64,000 nucleotides of DNA from Rhynchospora pubera (Eukaryota > Streptophyta > Magnoliopsida > Poales > Cyperaceae): contig CM051463.1 of assembly GCA_028095005.1 (NCBI GenBank), positions 78,273,652-78,337,651 on the forward strand, given 5' to 3'. Shown here piece by piece: positions 1-11,840 of this stretch. The first letter of the stretch is position 1, and every line of letters starts with the position of its first letter. Under the pieces are notes generated by a model, which had not been told where the DNA came from, ran no database searches, and saw nothing but the letters and a program-made list of their open reading frames with translations. The position numbers and the translations under genes are program-made.

Positions 1-119
1 TTTTGCCCACCCCTAGCTGCACGGTACAGCCACATAAAGCGGCGGGAGAGGATGTGGATTCCTCAAGCGGGAGGTAAAATTAGCTATGCTATGCGCCTGC
101 TTTAGTCTCCTATATAAAA

Positions 120-1330
120 AATTGAACTTTTTAATATAACAAAAATTCGTAATAAAATTGTTGCGGAATATTTTATTTTCCAAGTCATTCAATATTTCTC
201 CAATTATGACATGACGTATTAAAACGGTTACCCAAGAAATTTTTTATGTAGAAATGTAGCTTTGTTTCATTACCTTCGTCATACAAACTGCAGAAGTTTA
301 CCAGACAGGCAGATAACGGTTAAAAAATGAAGACCGCATTACACGAATGGTAAAAGCATCCAGGTTGGCCGTGCTGTATAATTAGGATGATGAAGATCTT
401 AGAGAGCAATAATGTTTCTTAACTACTATCCTCATGTAAGAAACATTTCCTTTCTTTTTTAATTTTTGTTTTCTTTTGATATACTCATGCCAGTAGCAAC
501 ATTATAAAACCCTTCTCACCATAATTTTTTTCCAAACATTTCAAAACCGTTTGACCCATTTTCATATAAAAACCTATCTTGTATGTTTACATTCACAAAT
601 ATCTTTTCGAATTAGCTAAATAATTTTTACAACATCTCATGTAATTTTAGTAACAACTTCTGTTACCCTCAATATGTATTATAAATAGTAAATAACAGCA
701 GCTGCTAATGATAAAATTTTCGGATACCAGAGAAAATCAAGATTTACTTTACTAATTTCCCTCACCGTTCACATCGGAAATCGTTTGAGAGCAGCAATTT
801 GCAAGACAACAATGAACTGGCCGAGTGAAATAAAATAATAGGTGATTGATTGTACCTATTACGTTGGAATTTGTAATTTATTTTATAATAACTATCTTCA
901 AGGAACTATTAAATAAGAACACCAATTAAGGTGTCAAAAAAGTATCCATTGTTCGATACAGATATCTTAGACACGAGTTCATGTAAAAAAATAGTTATCT
1001 TTCCAGAATTTGTCATCTAGCTCGAAATTGTGTCCAAATAAAAAATATTGAATATTCTCTTCAATATTTAATTAAATTCATTAACGAATTTATTTGTTTT
1101 GAAGGAAGCTTTCGGTTAATAAGATTGCATACTCTTTATTATTTACTAATATGTACTAAATTTTTATTGTTGGATCTTCTGCACTCAGCGAAAGGAACAG
1201 TAAAATTTTTCCTTAATTTGGTTTGGGTTGATTGGACCGTCGGAGCTTTAGTTGATGGCTGAGATCTTCAGAGCCCATTGAGGCTTTTTCTCCAACCTGA
1301 TGCCCGCCTGAATGTTGTTCACGGCGGTTC
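120..1330. repeat. Duplicated block, copy A
   Basis: First of three diverged copies of a non-coding block. Shared landmarks are a stretch on poor growth of the form 'gtttcttaactactat' near 413-428 (also 3211-3226 and, with one change, near 8968), the text around 'ttttgatata' and 'acattataaaac' near 475-510, and 'gagatctt' near 1261. Copies B (2990 onward) and C (8620 onward) follow the same order. No open reading frame or known family was seen in it, so it is taken as an old segmental duplication. Confidence 0.6.
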
Positions 1331-2318
1331 AAGAATTCGAGATATGGGACTTGGTCACTTGATGCTAAATTGATATCGGAACGGGAATTCTAACCTCTAA
1401 CACCTCGATTTTGATGAGAGGAACAATCGCATTGCAAGATTTCTGTGTCAAATCAAGAGGACAAAGTGTTAGGACCCGAATCCCGTGTAGCGCAAGACAC
1501 CGTGTAGCGCGCGTACGAGCCGTCTGATCTTGATCGGACGGTTTATTTTTTACGGGCCTATCAATTTAAGTTACATGCACGGGACTCCCTTGTCCATTGG
1601 ATCTTGATCAGACGGCTACGATGCCGCACTACACGGTGTGCCGCACGTCACCAAATCTGAATTCAAAATGTTAGAGAAAATACCACATGGGTGGATGTAG
1701 AAAACTCTGCAGTCATGAACTTGGAAAACAAAGTGTCAAAGTTTGAGAAATTTGCCAAATTTTATCGCTTATTATATCTGTAGTCCTGAACCTTGGACAG
1801 CCACAAAAATAAATAAATAACTTTTTTTTTATCGTAAATGAACTACTTTCAAATATTGTCAATTGTTTGTCGATGTTTCTAAATTGAACTACTTTGGAGA
1901 CTCTAGATTTCGCGGTTACAAGGATTTCAAAACACAACAGATATAACTTGAAACTATATTATTATCATTCATGAAAGTTTGTGCTATCAAAAACGTTACA
2001 AAGTATCTTCACACAATAAAAATAGCTTTTAATTAAAAATCGTCGAGAAATTATTATATTTATTATTAAAAATATTTATAATTTTTTTTATGATATTTAG
2101 GAAGAATATATGTTATTAGGGAAATAATATTGAATACACGACTAAGATATGCAAAGGTCCTTTGTCTCGTGAATCAAATTTTAGGAATAATTAAAGACCA
2201 TTAGTCGATATTTTAGGTTTTGATCACTTCAGACAAAATTTGTAAGCTTTCTTTGATAGAAATAAATGCAACTAGACTAGCCCTTTTGAATTGGACTATA
2301 TTTTCTTAACTATCAGCC

Positions 2319-2321
<3 letters not shown>
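1331..2321. other. Intergenic, no gene seen
   Basis: AT-rich non-coding DNA. The stretch at 1466-1650 ('gatcggacggtt', 'cgggactccctt') resembles 15410-15540, which lies upstream of the first glycine-rich gene, so it may be a remnant of a lost upstream region of that family. No supported gene. Confidence 0.4.
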
Positions 2322-2370
<49 letters not shown>

Positions 2371-2385
2371 ATGTATGTATATATA
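2322..2385. repeat. (TA)n microsatellite, left of foldback element
   Basis: Nearly uninterrupted TA dinucleotides with a few TG changes, directly abutting the left end of the TIR element at 2386. A second TA run continues on its right side. Confidence 0.9.
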
Positions 2386-2794
2386 TAGAGTTTTTCTATG
2401 GTGAATTGCAACTCAACAAAGGGTCTGTGAGTCGCGCTCAAAATTCTAAAATTTAGTTTAAAATGACCGATTCAAAACGTCTAATACGATCTCCTTATTG
2501 AAATCTCCATGCATACCAAATTTTATATTTTTTTTCAAATTTTTTAAGTATTTTTTTTTAAATTTTAGAAAATCATTAATCTAATTAGTTCTGAACCGTT
2601 CAAAAATAGTAGTTTTTAAAAATCTGAAATAAATATTTAAAAATTTCAAAGAAATATAAAATTTGGTCTGCATGGAGATTTCAAAAGAGAGATCGTATTA
2701 GACGGTTTGGATCGGTCATTTTAAACTAAATTTGTAAATTTTGAAAGCGACTCACGAACTCTTTGGTGAGTTGCAACTCACCATAGCAAAACTC

Positions 2795-2796
<2 letters not shown>
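2386..2796. mobile_element. Foldback MITE inserted in (TA)n
   Basis: A 411-bp inverted repeat. The left end reads TAGAGTTTTTCTATGGTG and the right end is its complement with few changes (CATAGCAAAACTCTA). The arms are each about 150 bp or more and meet near 2590. TA repeats flank both sides, so a target duplication cannot be told from the microsatellite. The ends match those of the 3.5-kb element at 18526-22030; the interior ('gaccgat...ctaatacgatctc') matches the elements at 9535, about 22072 and 29938. Probably a non-autonomous Mutator-like element. Confidence 0.8.

Positions 2797-2888
<92 letters not shown>
2797..2888. repeat. (TA)n/(TG)n microsatellite
   Basis: About 85 bp of TA followed by a short GT run, abutting the right end of the foldback element. 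Confidence 0.9.
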
Positions 2889-2889
<1 letters not shown>

Positions 2890-2989
2890 AATAAATTTTA
2901 TAATTGATTCCTCTAACTTATTTATATCAATGCAAAATATATCACCCATTTTAATTATGATCGTTCTTAGTTTTCTAGAAAATTAAATT

Positions 2990-5110
2990 TGTTTGGATAT
3001 AACAAAAACTATTTGTAATATTGTGGAAAATTAAATTTCCCAACAGAACAAACATGCCAAGTTCAAGCAACTTGTTTCCCGATTTTGACATGATGCATTA
3101 AAATGGGCCCGAATATCCCGAAGAAATTATTATTCATACAAATTGTTAGGGTTTCTAGATTGTCTATGCTGTAATAATTAGCATGATGAAAATATCGTCG
3201 AGAGAAATAGTGTTTCTTAACTACTATGCTCACGCAGGAAACATTTCCGTTATTTATTTATTTATTTATTTTTATTTGTTTCTTTTGATATATATAAGCA
3301 ACATTACGAAACCTTTTGACACATTGTTCATATTAAAAACCTTAAAATAGAGAAGGCCAGGCATGATTATATTCACAAATATAATTCAGGAATCAGCTAA
3401 ATTAATCTTATTATATTTCATATCATTTGAGGTCATGTTGTTTCTTCTAACAATTAGTTTTAGGATATCAGAGGAAATCATAATTTAATTTATTTCTTAC
3501 CTTCACCGGACACTCCTGGAATCATTTGAGAGGAACAATTTGTAGTATCTGCAAATGCTAATTCCGCGAATTAAAATAAAAAGTGATCGATTTTGTATAC
3601 TCCCAAGTCCCAATTAATTTATAAACTTTTTAAGCAATTATTATATCTCTAAGAGAGCTATTAAAAAAGAACACTGAAGTACGTGTTAAAAAGTATTGCT
3701 ATATTGAAGATATTTTAGACTTGACTTCAGGTCAAAATGGTTAACAATGTGCCCAAATTTAAAACATCGAGTTTTATTTTTTAATCAATGAAATCAAGTG
3801 TTAGTTTGTGAAATTACCTAGAATGTATGTTTGCATTGTTCTTGGACTTTTGATTAGTTAAGATTTGAATGCTTTTATTAACCTATATTAAATCTTTGAT
3901 TAGTTAAGATTTTGTATTAACCTATTAGTTTATGTCATTTTTCAAGTATTTTCTTTAATATTTATGAACAAATTTGATGAAATATTTAATGTGATATTCA
4001 GATGCATTTTGTAAGAATTTGATAATATTAATGATGTATTTTTATGAAGTTATTTTGTGAATTATTAATGATATTTGATGTGATATACTGATATTAATGA
4101 TTATTTCGATCATCTTTCGAAATGAAATGATGAAGTTTTTTTTTTTACTTTCGTTTTAAAAACAACACAGTTAATGAAAATAAATCTTTTTTCGTGGCAT
4201 AAATGAAACGATAAACGAAAATATGTACTTTTGTGATAATTTGTAATGTTAAACGAGTCTAGCTTCACTCCACCAGTTGTATGATTTTAGCTTTAAGGGG
4301 GCGTAAATGTTAACATGCCTTGGCTTAGTGGATGTTACTAATTCCTCTAACATGAAAATATTTATGTATTAATGAAATTGACGCGGCGATTGATTCGGCC
4401 TTTACAGATGGAAATACAGTCATGAAGTGCGAAAGACGAGAAATAGTCACTTATCAAGATCAACTTATTAGATTTTTGTTGGCTTATAATTTGAATTATC
4501 CCCTCGAATCAAATTCATTTGGATCAAAATTTATTGCCTACAGTATAGCGAAAAAGCTAGTAATAAGACTCATATTATTATATTTAGAAACACAACTTTT
4601 CAGAGATGTCAATTATCAATTATTTTGCGTACACAAAGAAATGGGGGAATCATCTTACTCAGTCATACAAATTGCAATTTGTAGTCCAAAAAAAAATAAT
4701 AATTAAAAGTAATATTGTGTGTTCGCCAGTGGGTAGGGCTTTAATATTGTATGGCGTCAAAGAGAAATAATATTTGGTTTTTTTTTAAGATAAATTAGGG
4801 TCAAGCTCCTAACTTATTTTTAAATTAAATATCTATAAAAGATCCCAGTTGGATTTCGAACTAGCGACCTCTCAATTGAGATGCATTGCTTGTTTTTTTG
4901 TTATTTGTTTTTGAAGATGAGTAATTAATGTTTATAAACTACACGACTCATACAATTATTATTTTAAATCCTTGCACTCTTTTTTCATGACGAGGTTCAA
5001 AACTTTACCAAATTCAAAAACAATGAGATACTGGAGAAACTCATGATTTACTGATACCTAATAGCAGTCATGCAAACTTTAAATTTTCTGAAATAACGAA
5101 CTCTTTCTGC
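2990..5110. repeat. Duplicated block, copy B
   Basis: Matches copy A over about 2990-3900. Its tail at 4290-5110 matches 11060-11840 in copy C; shared landmarks include 'aacatgccttggc' (4312 and 11071) and 'gagatgtcaattatcaatta' (4602 and near 11463). The 94-residue open frame at 4422-4706 lies in this tail but is not kept open in copy C, so it is not called as a gene. A SINE-like insertion sits at about 4778-4893. Confidence 0.6.
4778..4893 (-). mobile_element. 5'-truncated tRNA-type SINE copy
   Basis: Read on the minus strand, it carries the same B-box-like GTTCGAAATCC region and the same tail towards an A-run as the full copy at 35467-35623, but lacks the A-box end. The left poly-T (4778-4787) is the tail. 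No clear target duplication was found. Confidence 0.55.
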
Positions 5111-5660
5111 ATCATATCCGAAAGTTTTTTTAAAAATGAATTCTTATGCGTTTCGCCGTATCATGTTTAATATGAATCTGATGATTAATTCTAGTCTACA
5201 AATCGTTGAATTTCGCTCGACAACATTAAAATTTTATTGTAAACAATATATAAAAAATTATATTGTAATTTTTTTTTAAAATTGATAGATGATTTGATAA
5301 ACTGATATTTTTATCACGAAGGAAGAGTAATAATTATAAAATTGTAAATTCAATAAAAATTAATCAGTAAAATGAAAACAATAATACATTGAATAGTAGT
5401 CCATTACATATTTTATACACTATATTGTATATTTTTTGATATAAAATTTTAAAAATTCTTTAAATGTAAAGATGAAATTAATAAAAAAATTATCTTACTA
5501 TGTAATAGAACAAAATTCTTGCCCCTGTGTATTTTCCATCTCCAAATTTATTGCATGCCAAATTTTCGTGACCGGCACACGTAACACATCCAGATTTCAT
5601 GATTGTTCACTGTAAATTGCACAGGTTCAAATTGCATGATTGTTCACTGTATATATATAT
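5111..5660. other. Intergenic, nothing recognised
   Basis: AT-rich DNA without a supported gene. The last part (5600-5670) holds two copies of 'tgattgttcactgta' around a short TA repeat, making a small hairpin. Confidence 0.4.
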
Positions 5661-5689
5661 ATATATATACAGTGAACAAGGTAGGAAGA

Positions 5690-5852
5690 AGGTAGGAAGG
5701 AGGAAGAAGGGAAAAAATTTATTGGGAAGGGGTAAATTTATTGGGAAGTGTGTAACTTTTGTTAAGAGTTTGGATGGTTAGAAATAAATTTATTGGTAAA
5801 AAATAGTTATTCCTTATTCCTTATTCCGGGAAAAAATCATCCAAACGGAGCC
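5690..5852. mobile_element. MITE, GGCTCCGTTTGGAT family, left end lost
   Basis: The right TIR (ATCCAAACGGAGCC, ending at 5852) and the interior 'gggaagtgtgtaac...gagtttgga' match the complete copies at 35778-35936 and 46441-46572. The left TIR is missing, apparently replaced by the TA hairpin. Confidence 0.65.
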
Positions 5853-6160
5853 TTATGATTTTTTTTAGTCCAAGTTCATAAGTCTGAAGCTATTGATATT
5901 CAATAGTTCTACATGTAATGTCACATGTGCACCAAGAAAGAAAAAGAGAATAAGAAAAAAAAAATTACATCTAACAGGTGTTCAACTGAAATTTAGAACA
6001 AACCAACTATAGCTGAAGCATTGCTACATGTAATGCCACATATGCACGAATAAAGAAAATAAAAAATTACATAAGACAAGTATTCATTTTCATTAGTCCT
6101 TGCTACTAGCGTGCTTATGGATTAGTGGCTATCCTTGCGTGCCCCCAAAGAAAGGATCTA

Positions 6161-6328
6161 GGGGGCGTTTGAATCGTTTAGGAAGTTGGGGAATTTGGGG
6201 AAGTTGCAATTCTTAGGAATAAATTTATTAGGAAGTGTGTAATTTTGTAAAGAGTTTGGATTATTTATAATAAATTTATGGTAGGAAGATGAAATTTCCC
6301 AAAATCTCATGGGGATCCAAACGGCCCC
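6161..6328. mobile_element. MITE, GGGGGCGTTTG family
   Basis: The left end GGGGGCGTTTGAATCG and right end GATCCAAACGGCCCC are inverted repeats. The interior ('aggaagtgtgtaatttt', 'gagtttggattatttat') is shared with the elements at 5690, 17941, 35778 and 46441. No clean target duplication was seen. Confidence 0.7.
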
Positions 6329-6329
6329 T

Positions 6330-7300
6330 TCGCTCTTCTCTAGGTTCCTGGTTTCCCCAGGACCTCCAACCTCCTGTGCATGTGGGCTGCTAGCCTGCTA
6401 ATCTGATTGGTAATTGTTGTTCATGTAAATTAATGTGGTCAGTGCACAGAAATACCATTTCAGTTCATACAGATAAATGAATAACAGTGGTCAGTGGCAG
6501 TGTGGCACACCATTTCAGTTCCAATTGTTTTGACATATCTGTTATAGTACAGGACTAAACTCACAACCTTAAATGCAGTGTTCTTGCTATCAAATAAAAT
6601 CATTTCAAAGAAAACCAGTAACAATTTTCCTTCCGTTGTTTATATTTTTTCTAATCAATCCCTTGTACATGGTACTATTACGATTTACGAATTTAGGTGC
6701 AATTAATGTTGTTTCCTTCAGAAAAATTTGATGTCAAAGTTTGCTGATTATTTTTCATGCTATTAACTAATGATAGATGCCATTTGCATAACTAATTTTT
6801 TTTAACACACAAATCATCAAAATCATTCGCAATTGATACTGGTTGTAACTTCTACCATCTTTCAAACAAGAGGCAAGAGAATATGAACCTTGGAGAGGAG
6901 ATAGAGACAAGAGCAGGGATCAGATAGGAGGCGGCGGTTTGCCGAGAAAATCTGAGATGAACTGAGAGCATGCCTGGCCAACCGGCTCATAGATCACCTC
7001 GTGGGATCTAGCAGCGCCGAAGCGGCGGCTCCTTTCTCTTCTTCCTCACTCCCGGTTGTGCTTCTTCGATTCGCTCCATTCCCCCAAATTTTCTCGAGAC
7101 AAAAAATTGAGTAAAGGAGGTAGAAGTGACGAGCCAACGAAGGAGATAGTTGCGAGAAGGGAGAGGCTGAGGTCGGAGAGAAAAGATGGCGGAATGAACG
7201 AGCACTCACATCTCCCGTCTAGGTTTTTTACAAATTGGGCGGAGGAGGAGATACACAGCCACACAGGGGTTGTGCTTGTGCAGACGGAAGAAGAAGGGGG
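6330..7300. other. Intergenic with GC-richer patch
   Basis: The stretch at 6890-7300 is notably richer in G and C and has short open frames in several phases, but none has recognisable protein content or is flanked by plausible splice signals. The hAT-like element at 7308 is inserted at its end. Confidence 0.35.
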
Positions 7301-7307
7301 GAGAGAC

Positions 7308-7664
7308 CTAAGTTACCGCGGTACTTTGAAACATCAGCCGTATCCGTACCGGGTACGAACTGAATACTGGTACCGTACCTGATACTTATCGGTACAGTCA
7401 ATGGTCAACGGTTAACATTTAATGTGTTGATATTAGTGTTTATGATATTTATTTATGTGAACTCCAAGTTTATATCATTTATTTGTATAAATCCAAACCT
7501 TAACTACACAACATTATGCTATATACATTATATTTTATAATATAATATAATTATAGATCAATAAATTATTCAAATAATATATATATATATCGTCGTACTC
7601 GTACCGGATATTTTTGAAAATTTTCGTACCGCCGTACCCGAATCGTACCGGGTATGGAACATAG
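7308..7664. mobile_element. hAT-like element rich in GTACCG motifs
   Basis: The ends read CTAAGTTACC and (complement) CTATGTTCC. They are flanked by GGAGAGAC (7300-7307) and GGGGAGAC (7665-7672), which match at 7 of 8 positions, as expected for an aged 8-bp hAT duplication. Both ends carry clusters of GTACCG/CGGTAC (7318-7395 and 7590-7655), typical of the subterminal transposase-binding motifs of hAT elements. No coding sequence. Confidence 0.6.
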
Positions 7665-7756
7665 GGGGAGACAGAAGATTAAACAGGCACTAACGGAAAA
7701 ATTAAACAAAGCCTTAGTCTTCGGCGCCTCTATCTAGGGAATTGATTTACACACCC

Positions 7757-7945
7757 TTAAAGATGATAAAACACTCCTTTTTAGACTAAAATGCCCCTAA
7801 TTAATTGAAAGTACTGTTTAGGGATATCATCATTATTGTAATAGTTTCAAGTAATTAGGAGTATTTTAGGGATATCATCATTATTGTAATAGTTTCAATT
7901 AATTAGGAGTATTTTAGTCTAAATGGAGTGTTTTCATCATTATTG
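7757..7945. mobile_element. Small foldback MITE with internal tandem duplication
   Basis: The arms 'gatgataaaacactcc' (left) and 'ggagtgttttcatc' (right) plus 'agactaaaat'/'attttagtct' form an inverted repeat. The centre holds two tandem copies of a unit of about 57 bp containing 'gggatatcatcattattg' (7817 and 7871). Confidence 0.6.
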
Positions 7946-8125
7946 TTGGGATTAGCCCTTATGAGTTTTAAGGCGACCTGATTTTAAGTTGCAGCATCAC
8001 TAGCCCTTATGAATTCGACCAGATTTTTATGTTGCAGCATTGCATATATAAGAAATGTATGATAGTGTATAAAATTCTATAAATGAATTCATATATCCTG
8101 ACTACTTCAAGACAATAATTAATAG

Positions 8126-8551
8126 AAAAATAAGGTTTGCTACTAACATTTTGGTTGCCCTCAAATGAAAACATTTTGCTATTAAGTTATTTTTTCAAAT
8201 TTTAAAATTCAAATATTAAATCTAAACCATTGATCTTATTTAGTTTAACGAGTGATGCATTTTCATATAAATTTTGTAAATTTTAGAGTTTATTTGATAC
8301 TCGATCAAGAGATATAAAAACAATCGAACCTTGTTAACTATGATAGATTCATTCTAATACGTTCAAGTTTTAGCCTTTGATTGAGTATCAAATAAACTCT
8401 ACAATTTTCAAAACTTATATGAAAACACATTGCTCATTAAATTAAATAAGATCAATGGTTTGGATTTAATGTTTGAATTTAAAAATAACTAAATAGTAAA
8501 ATGTTGACATTAGGGATAATCAAATCAAAATATTAGCAGCGGAACTTTGCT
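8126..8551. mobile_element. Foldback element with ATTAATAG duplication
   Basis: Long imperfect inverted arms of about 200 bp: 'aaccattgatcttattta' (8225-8242) pairs with 'aaataagatcaatggttt' (8444-8461). The element is flanked by ATTAATAG at 8118-8125 and 8552-8559. No coding content. MULE-like or hAT-like; the 8-bp repeat favours hAT weakly. Confidence 0.65.
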
Positions 8552-9460
8552 ATTAATAGAGGACACCACCCACCTTTTATGAGCATGGTCCAGCTAGTAG
8601 CGTGAGTTTTATATTTTGAATACATGCAACAAAACTTTTGTAATTGAAATTATTGTGGAAAATTAAATTTTCCAACAGAACAAACGTGTCAACCACTCAA
8701 CCTGAAGCGACCCCTATTCCCCCAATTTTACGATATGTAATGTGTTGCATTAAAATGGGTGCCCAAGAAAATTCTGTAATAATAAATAGAACTAGAGCTT
8801 TGGTTCATTAATACTTCATCATACAAATTGTCGCGGTTCATCAAACAATAGTTAAAGTTGGAGATTGCCACATTGTCAAAGTTGTTGGGATTTCAGGGTT
8901 GGCCGTATGTGCCATATAATTAGGATGACGCGCGAAGACCTCGAGAGAAATAATATTTCTCAACTACTATACTCATCCAAGAACCATTTCCTTCTGATAT
9001 AAGACACATTACAAAACCTTATTATATTAAACACCTTAAACTGATAGGGCCTCGTATATGTCATACTCATAAATGTTTTTTTTCGAAACAGCAAAAATTA
9101 GTCATAGTGAATATCACTTTTATTTGACGCCAGTGGCTTCTAAGGATTAAATTTAGGATATCCGAGAAAATCATAATTTAGTTTACTTCTTTCCCTCACC
9201 TAGTCACCTTTCACATTATGAATAATGGGACAGCGTCAATTTGTAGCATCTGCAAGTAATGTTCCAGCGAATTAAAAAAAAAAGTAATTCATTGCATCTA
9301 ATCCCAAGTAATTTAATTTATATAAACTTGTTAAGCAATAATTATATCTCTAAGAAAGCTATTAAAAAAGAAGACTTAAGGTACATGCATGCTTAATTAC
9401 GTGTTGGTTGTTTGATGCATACATTTTAGACATGACTTCAGGTCAAAATGGTTAACTATA

Positions 9461-9462
<2 letters not shown>

Positions 9463-9534
<72 letters not shown>
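9463..9534. repeat. (TA)n(GA)n compound microsatellite
   Basis: TA repeats to about 9512, then GA repeats to 9534, abutting the left end of the next element. A shorter TA run lies on its right side (9934-9949). Confidence 0.9.
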
Positions 9535-9536
<2 letters not shown>

Positions 9537-9933
9537 TGGTTAAAGTATACTCCAGCATACGGATCAAACCCGTATGCTAGAGTCGTTTCTGAAAATCTAA
9601 AATTCAAACAGTCGATCCAAACCGTTCAAGTTGTTCTCCATGTAAAAATATCCTTCAAGACCAAATTTTACATTTTTTCGAATTTTTTTGCTATATATTA
9701 TGCTATTTTCAAATTGAAGGGCCAGAAATACTCTTTTACAACTCCTTTACAATGTTTTTTAAAATAGCATAATATATAGTAAAAAAATTCGAAAAAATAT
9801 AAATTTTAGTTTCCTAAGAGATTTCAATATGGAGAACAATTTGAAAGATTCTGATCGACTGTATGCACTTTAGATTGTGAGAAACGACTCCAGCATACGG
9901 ACTATCTATATGCTGGAGTATACTTTAGCCAAT
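9535..9933. mobile_element. Foldback MITE inserted in (TA)n
   Basis: A 399-bp inverted repeat with ends ATTGGTTAAAGTATACTCCA and its near-complement. The interior ('gtcgatccaaaccgttcaa', 'accaaattttacatttttt') is shared with the elements at 2386, about 22072 and 29938, while the termini are different. Confidence 0.8.
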
Positions 9934-11840
9934 ATATATATATATATATTCAGATTTTCTCGACTAACGCAACAATGTGTCCAAATAAAAAACATTGAAT
10001 TTTCATTTGAATATTTAATTGAGCCAAAAATATGATATCTAGTGTTAGCTTTGTAAAATTAAGTGGAATGTATGTTTGTATTGTTCTGGGATTTCATTTA
10101 GCTAAGATTGAATATACACTCTTATAAACCTATACTACATTTTCAATATCGTGTTTGCCAGCAAAGAGAGCCATGCAATTTAGTTCCCTCGTCTTAATTT
10201 TTTGGACAGTTGGATCTTAATTGGATGACTGAGATCTTAGGAGCCGGTTAATGCATTTTATCCTCAATAAGGCCAACCTGCCTGTTGTATATCTTGCCAC
10301 CACCTTGTCTGTCGGTCTGGACCTTCTGGTAATACCGTAATATCACGTTAACACCGTGCTTTGCCTTCGCGCGGGGCCTTCTACAGCAATGACAGTAAAT
10401 TCACGGGCTGTAAATTCTGCACTCTGCTTGATGAGCATCAGATGCCAAAATTGATGCTTTGAAACCAAAATTATAAAACTTTCTTTTTAATGGGGAATTA
10501 GTTACAGCAATGACAATTTCTATAGGACAAAATGTTAGACTTTGGTCCTTTCTAACTTTTTTTTTTTTTTTTTTTTTTTGAAAACTATTCTTATTATGAT
10601 AAGATATTTTGTTTCTATAGTATCGATCCTGGAGAAGTCAACATAAATATAAATTAGCAAGCTTTTTCTTTTTTTTTTCATTTCGCAAATAAAGATAAAA
10701 AATTAAGCAGTAGGAATTTTCACGTAAAAAAAAAAATACTAACACATGCATATATGGTAGATTTTCTATTGTTTGCCTATGTTTTTATCTATACATCCGG
10801 GATCCATATATTGTTGTACACCATCTCCACAAGTAAAATCACTTATTAACTCACTGTTTGGTCAACGAGACAAAAGATTGACGTTATCCCTACTGTTGAA
10901 GAATTTTCTTCGTTGGTCTAAACAAAAAAATTTCAATGTTTTTCCTCAAGAAAATCCGAAAATTAAAAAAATGCGAACAAACAGGGTTCCGCCAGACGTT
11001 AAGAGCAGTCAGTTCATATATATTTAATTAGTTCAATTATAATATTCAGCTTGTAGAGGATTTTAATTGTAACATGCCTTGGCCTAGGGGATGTTTACTA
11101 ATTCATCGTGAAATTAAAATATTTATGAGGCTTTTAAATAGGATAATTCTTGAAATTGACGTGGCGATCGGTTAGGCCTTAGATCGATATCAAGTGCGAA
11201 AGATAATGATTGGTCACTCATGCTCCTCTATTTTGGTTTTAAGTTGGGTTATAATTTGTGTTATTTCATTTTAAATTGAAACGGATTTTAGATTCTACCT
11301 AACTTTACTTTTCAAAAGTGAATTGGATTAAAATTTATTTTTTAGGAAAATTTGGCAGTGACTCTTTCAAGTGAGGGATAAAATTTATTATTAATAAAAC
11401 AGTATAATTAGGAAAAAAATCAGTTGTAATTTTTTTCATATATTTATGGCAGAAAATTTTTAGAGATGTCAATTATCAATTATTTTGTGTACATCTAAAC
11501 AAATAGGAGAGTAATCTATAATTCTTTGTCATACTCCAAAACATATTGTTTGTTCCGAAGTTGGTAAGGCTTCTATATTGTATGAACGAGATGCTTAAAA
11601 ATTTCAAAGACGAATAATATTTTTTAACTACTCGACTCATACAAGTATTATGTTAATCCAATCACACTTTTTCGTGACGAGCTAGGTCCATAAATTAAGA
11701 AGATCTTGCCAGTTCAAATTATTCATTTAACAATAAACCTAAGTATTAAATTAACTCTTATTACATATTGCAATTGACGTGTAAAAATTTCAAGATATCG
11801 GAGAAAATCATGAGTAAGCTTTCCAGAACCTAAAACCAGT

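Larger units (their letters stand above)
8620..11840. repeat. Duplicated block, copy C
   Basis: Third copy of the block, with the same landmark order as copies A and B and the tail 11060-11840 matching 4290-5110. It is interrupted by a TA/GA microsatellite with a foldback element (9463-9950) and a poly-T tract near 10558. The 84-residue frame at 10773-11027 has no family features and no counterpart, so no gene is called. Confidence 0.6.

Noticed and set aside
4422..4706. 94-codon open frame on plus
   Set aside because: Lies in a duplicated block and is not open in the matching copy near 11180-11500.
6994..7382. Overlapping frames on both strands in a GC-richer patch
   Set aside because: Several phases are open at once because of composition; no domain or splice context, and the plus frame runs into a hAT-like element.
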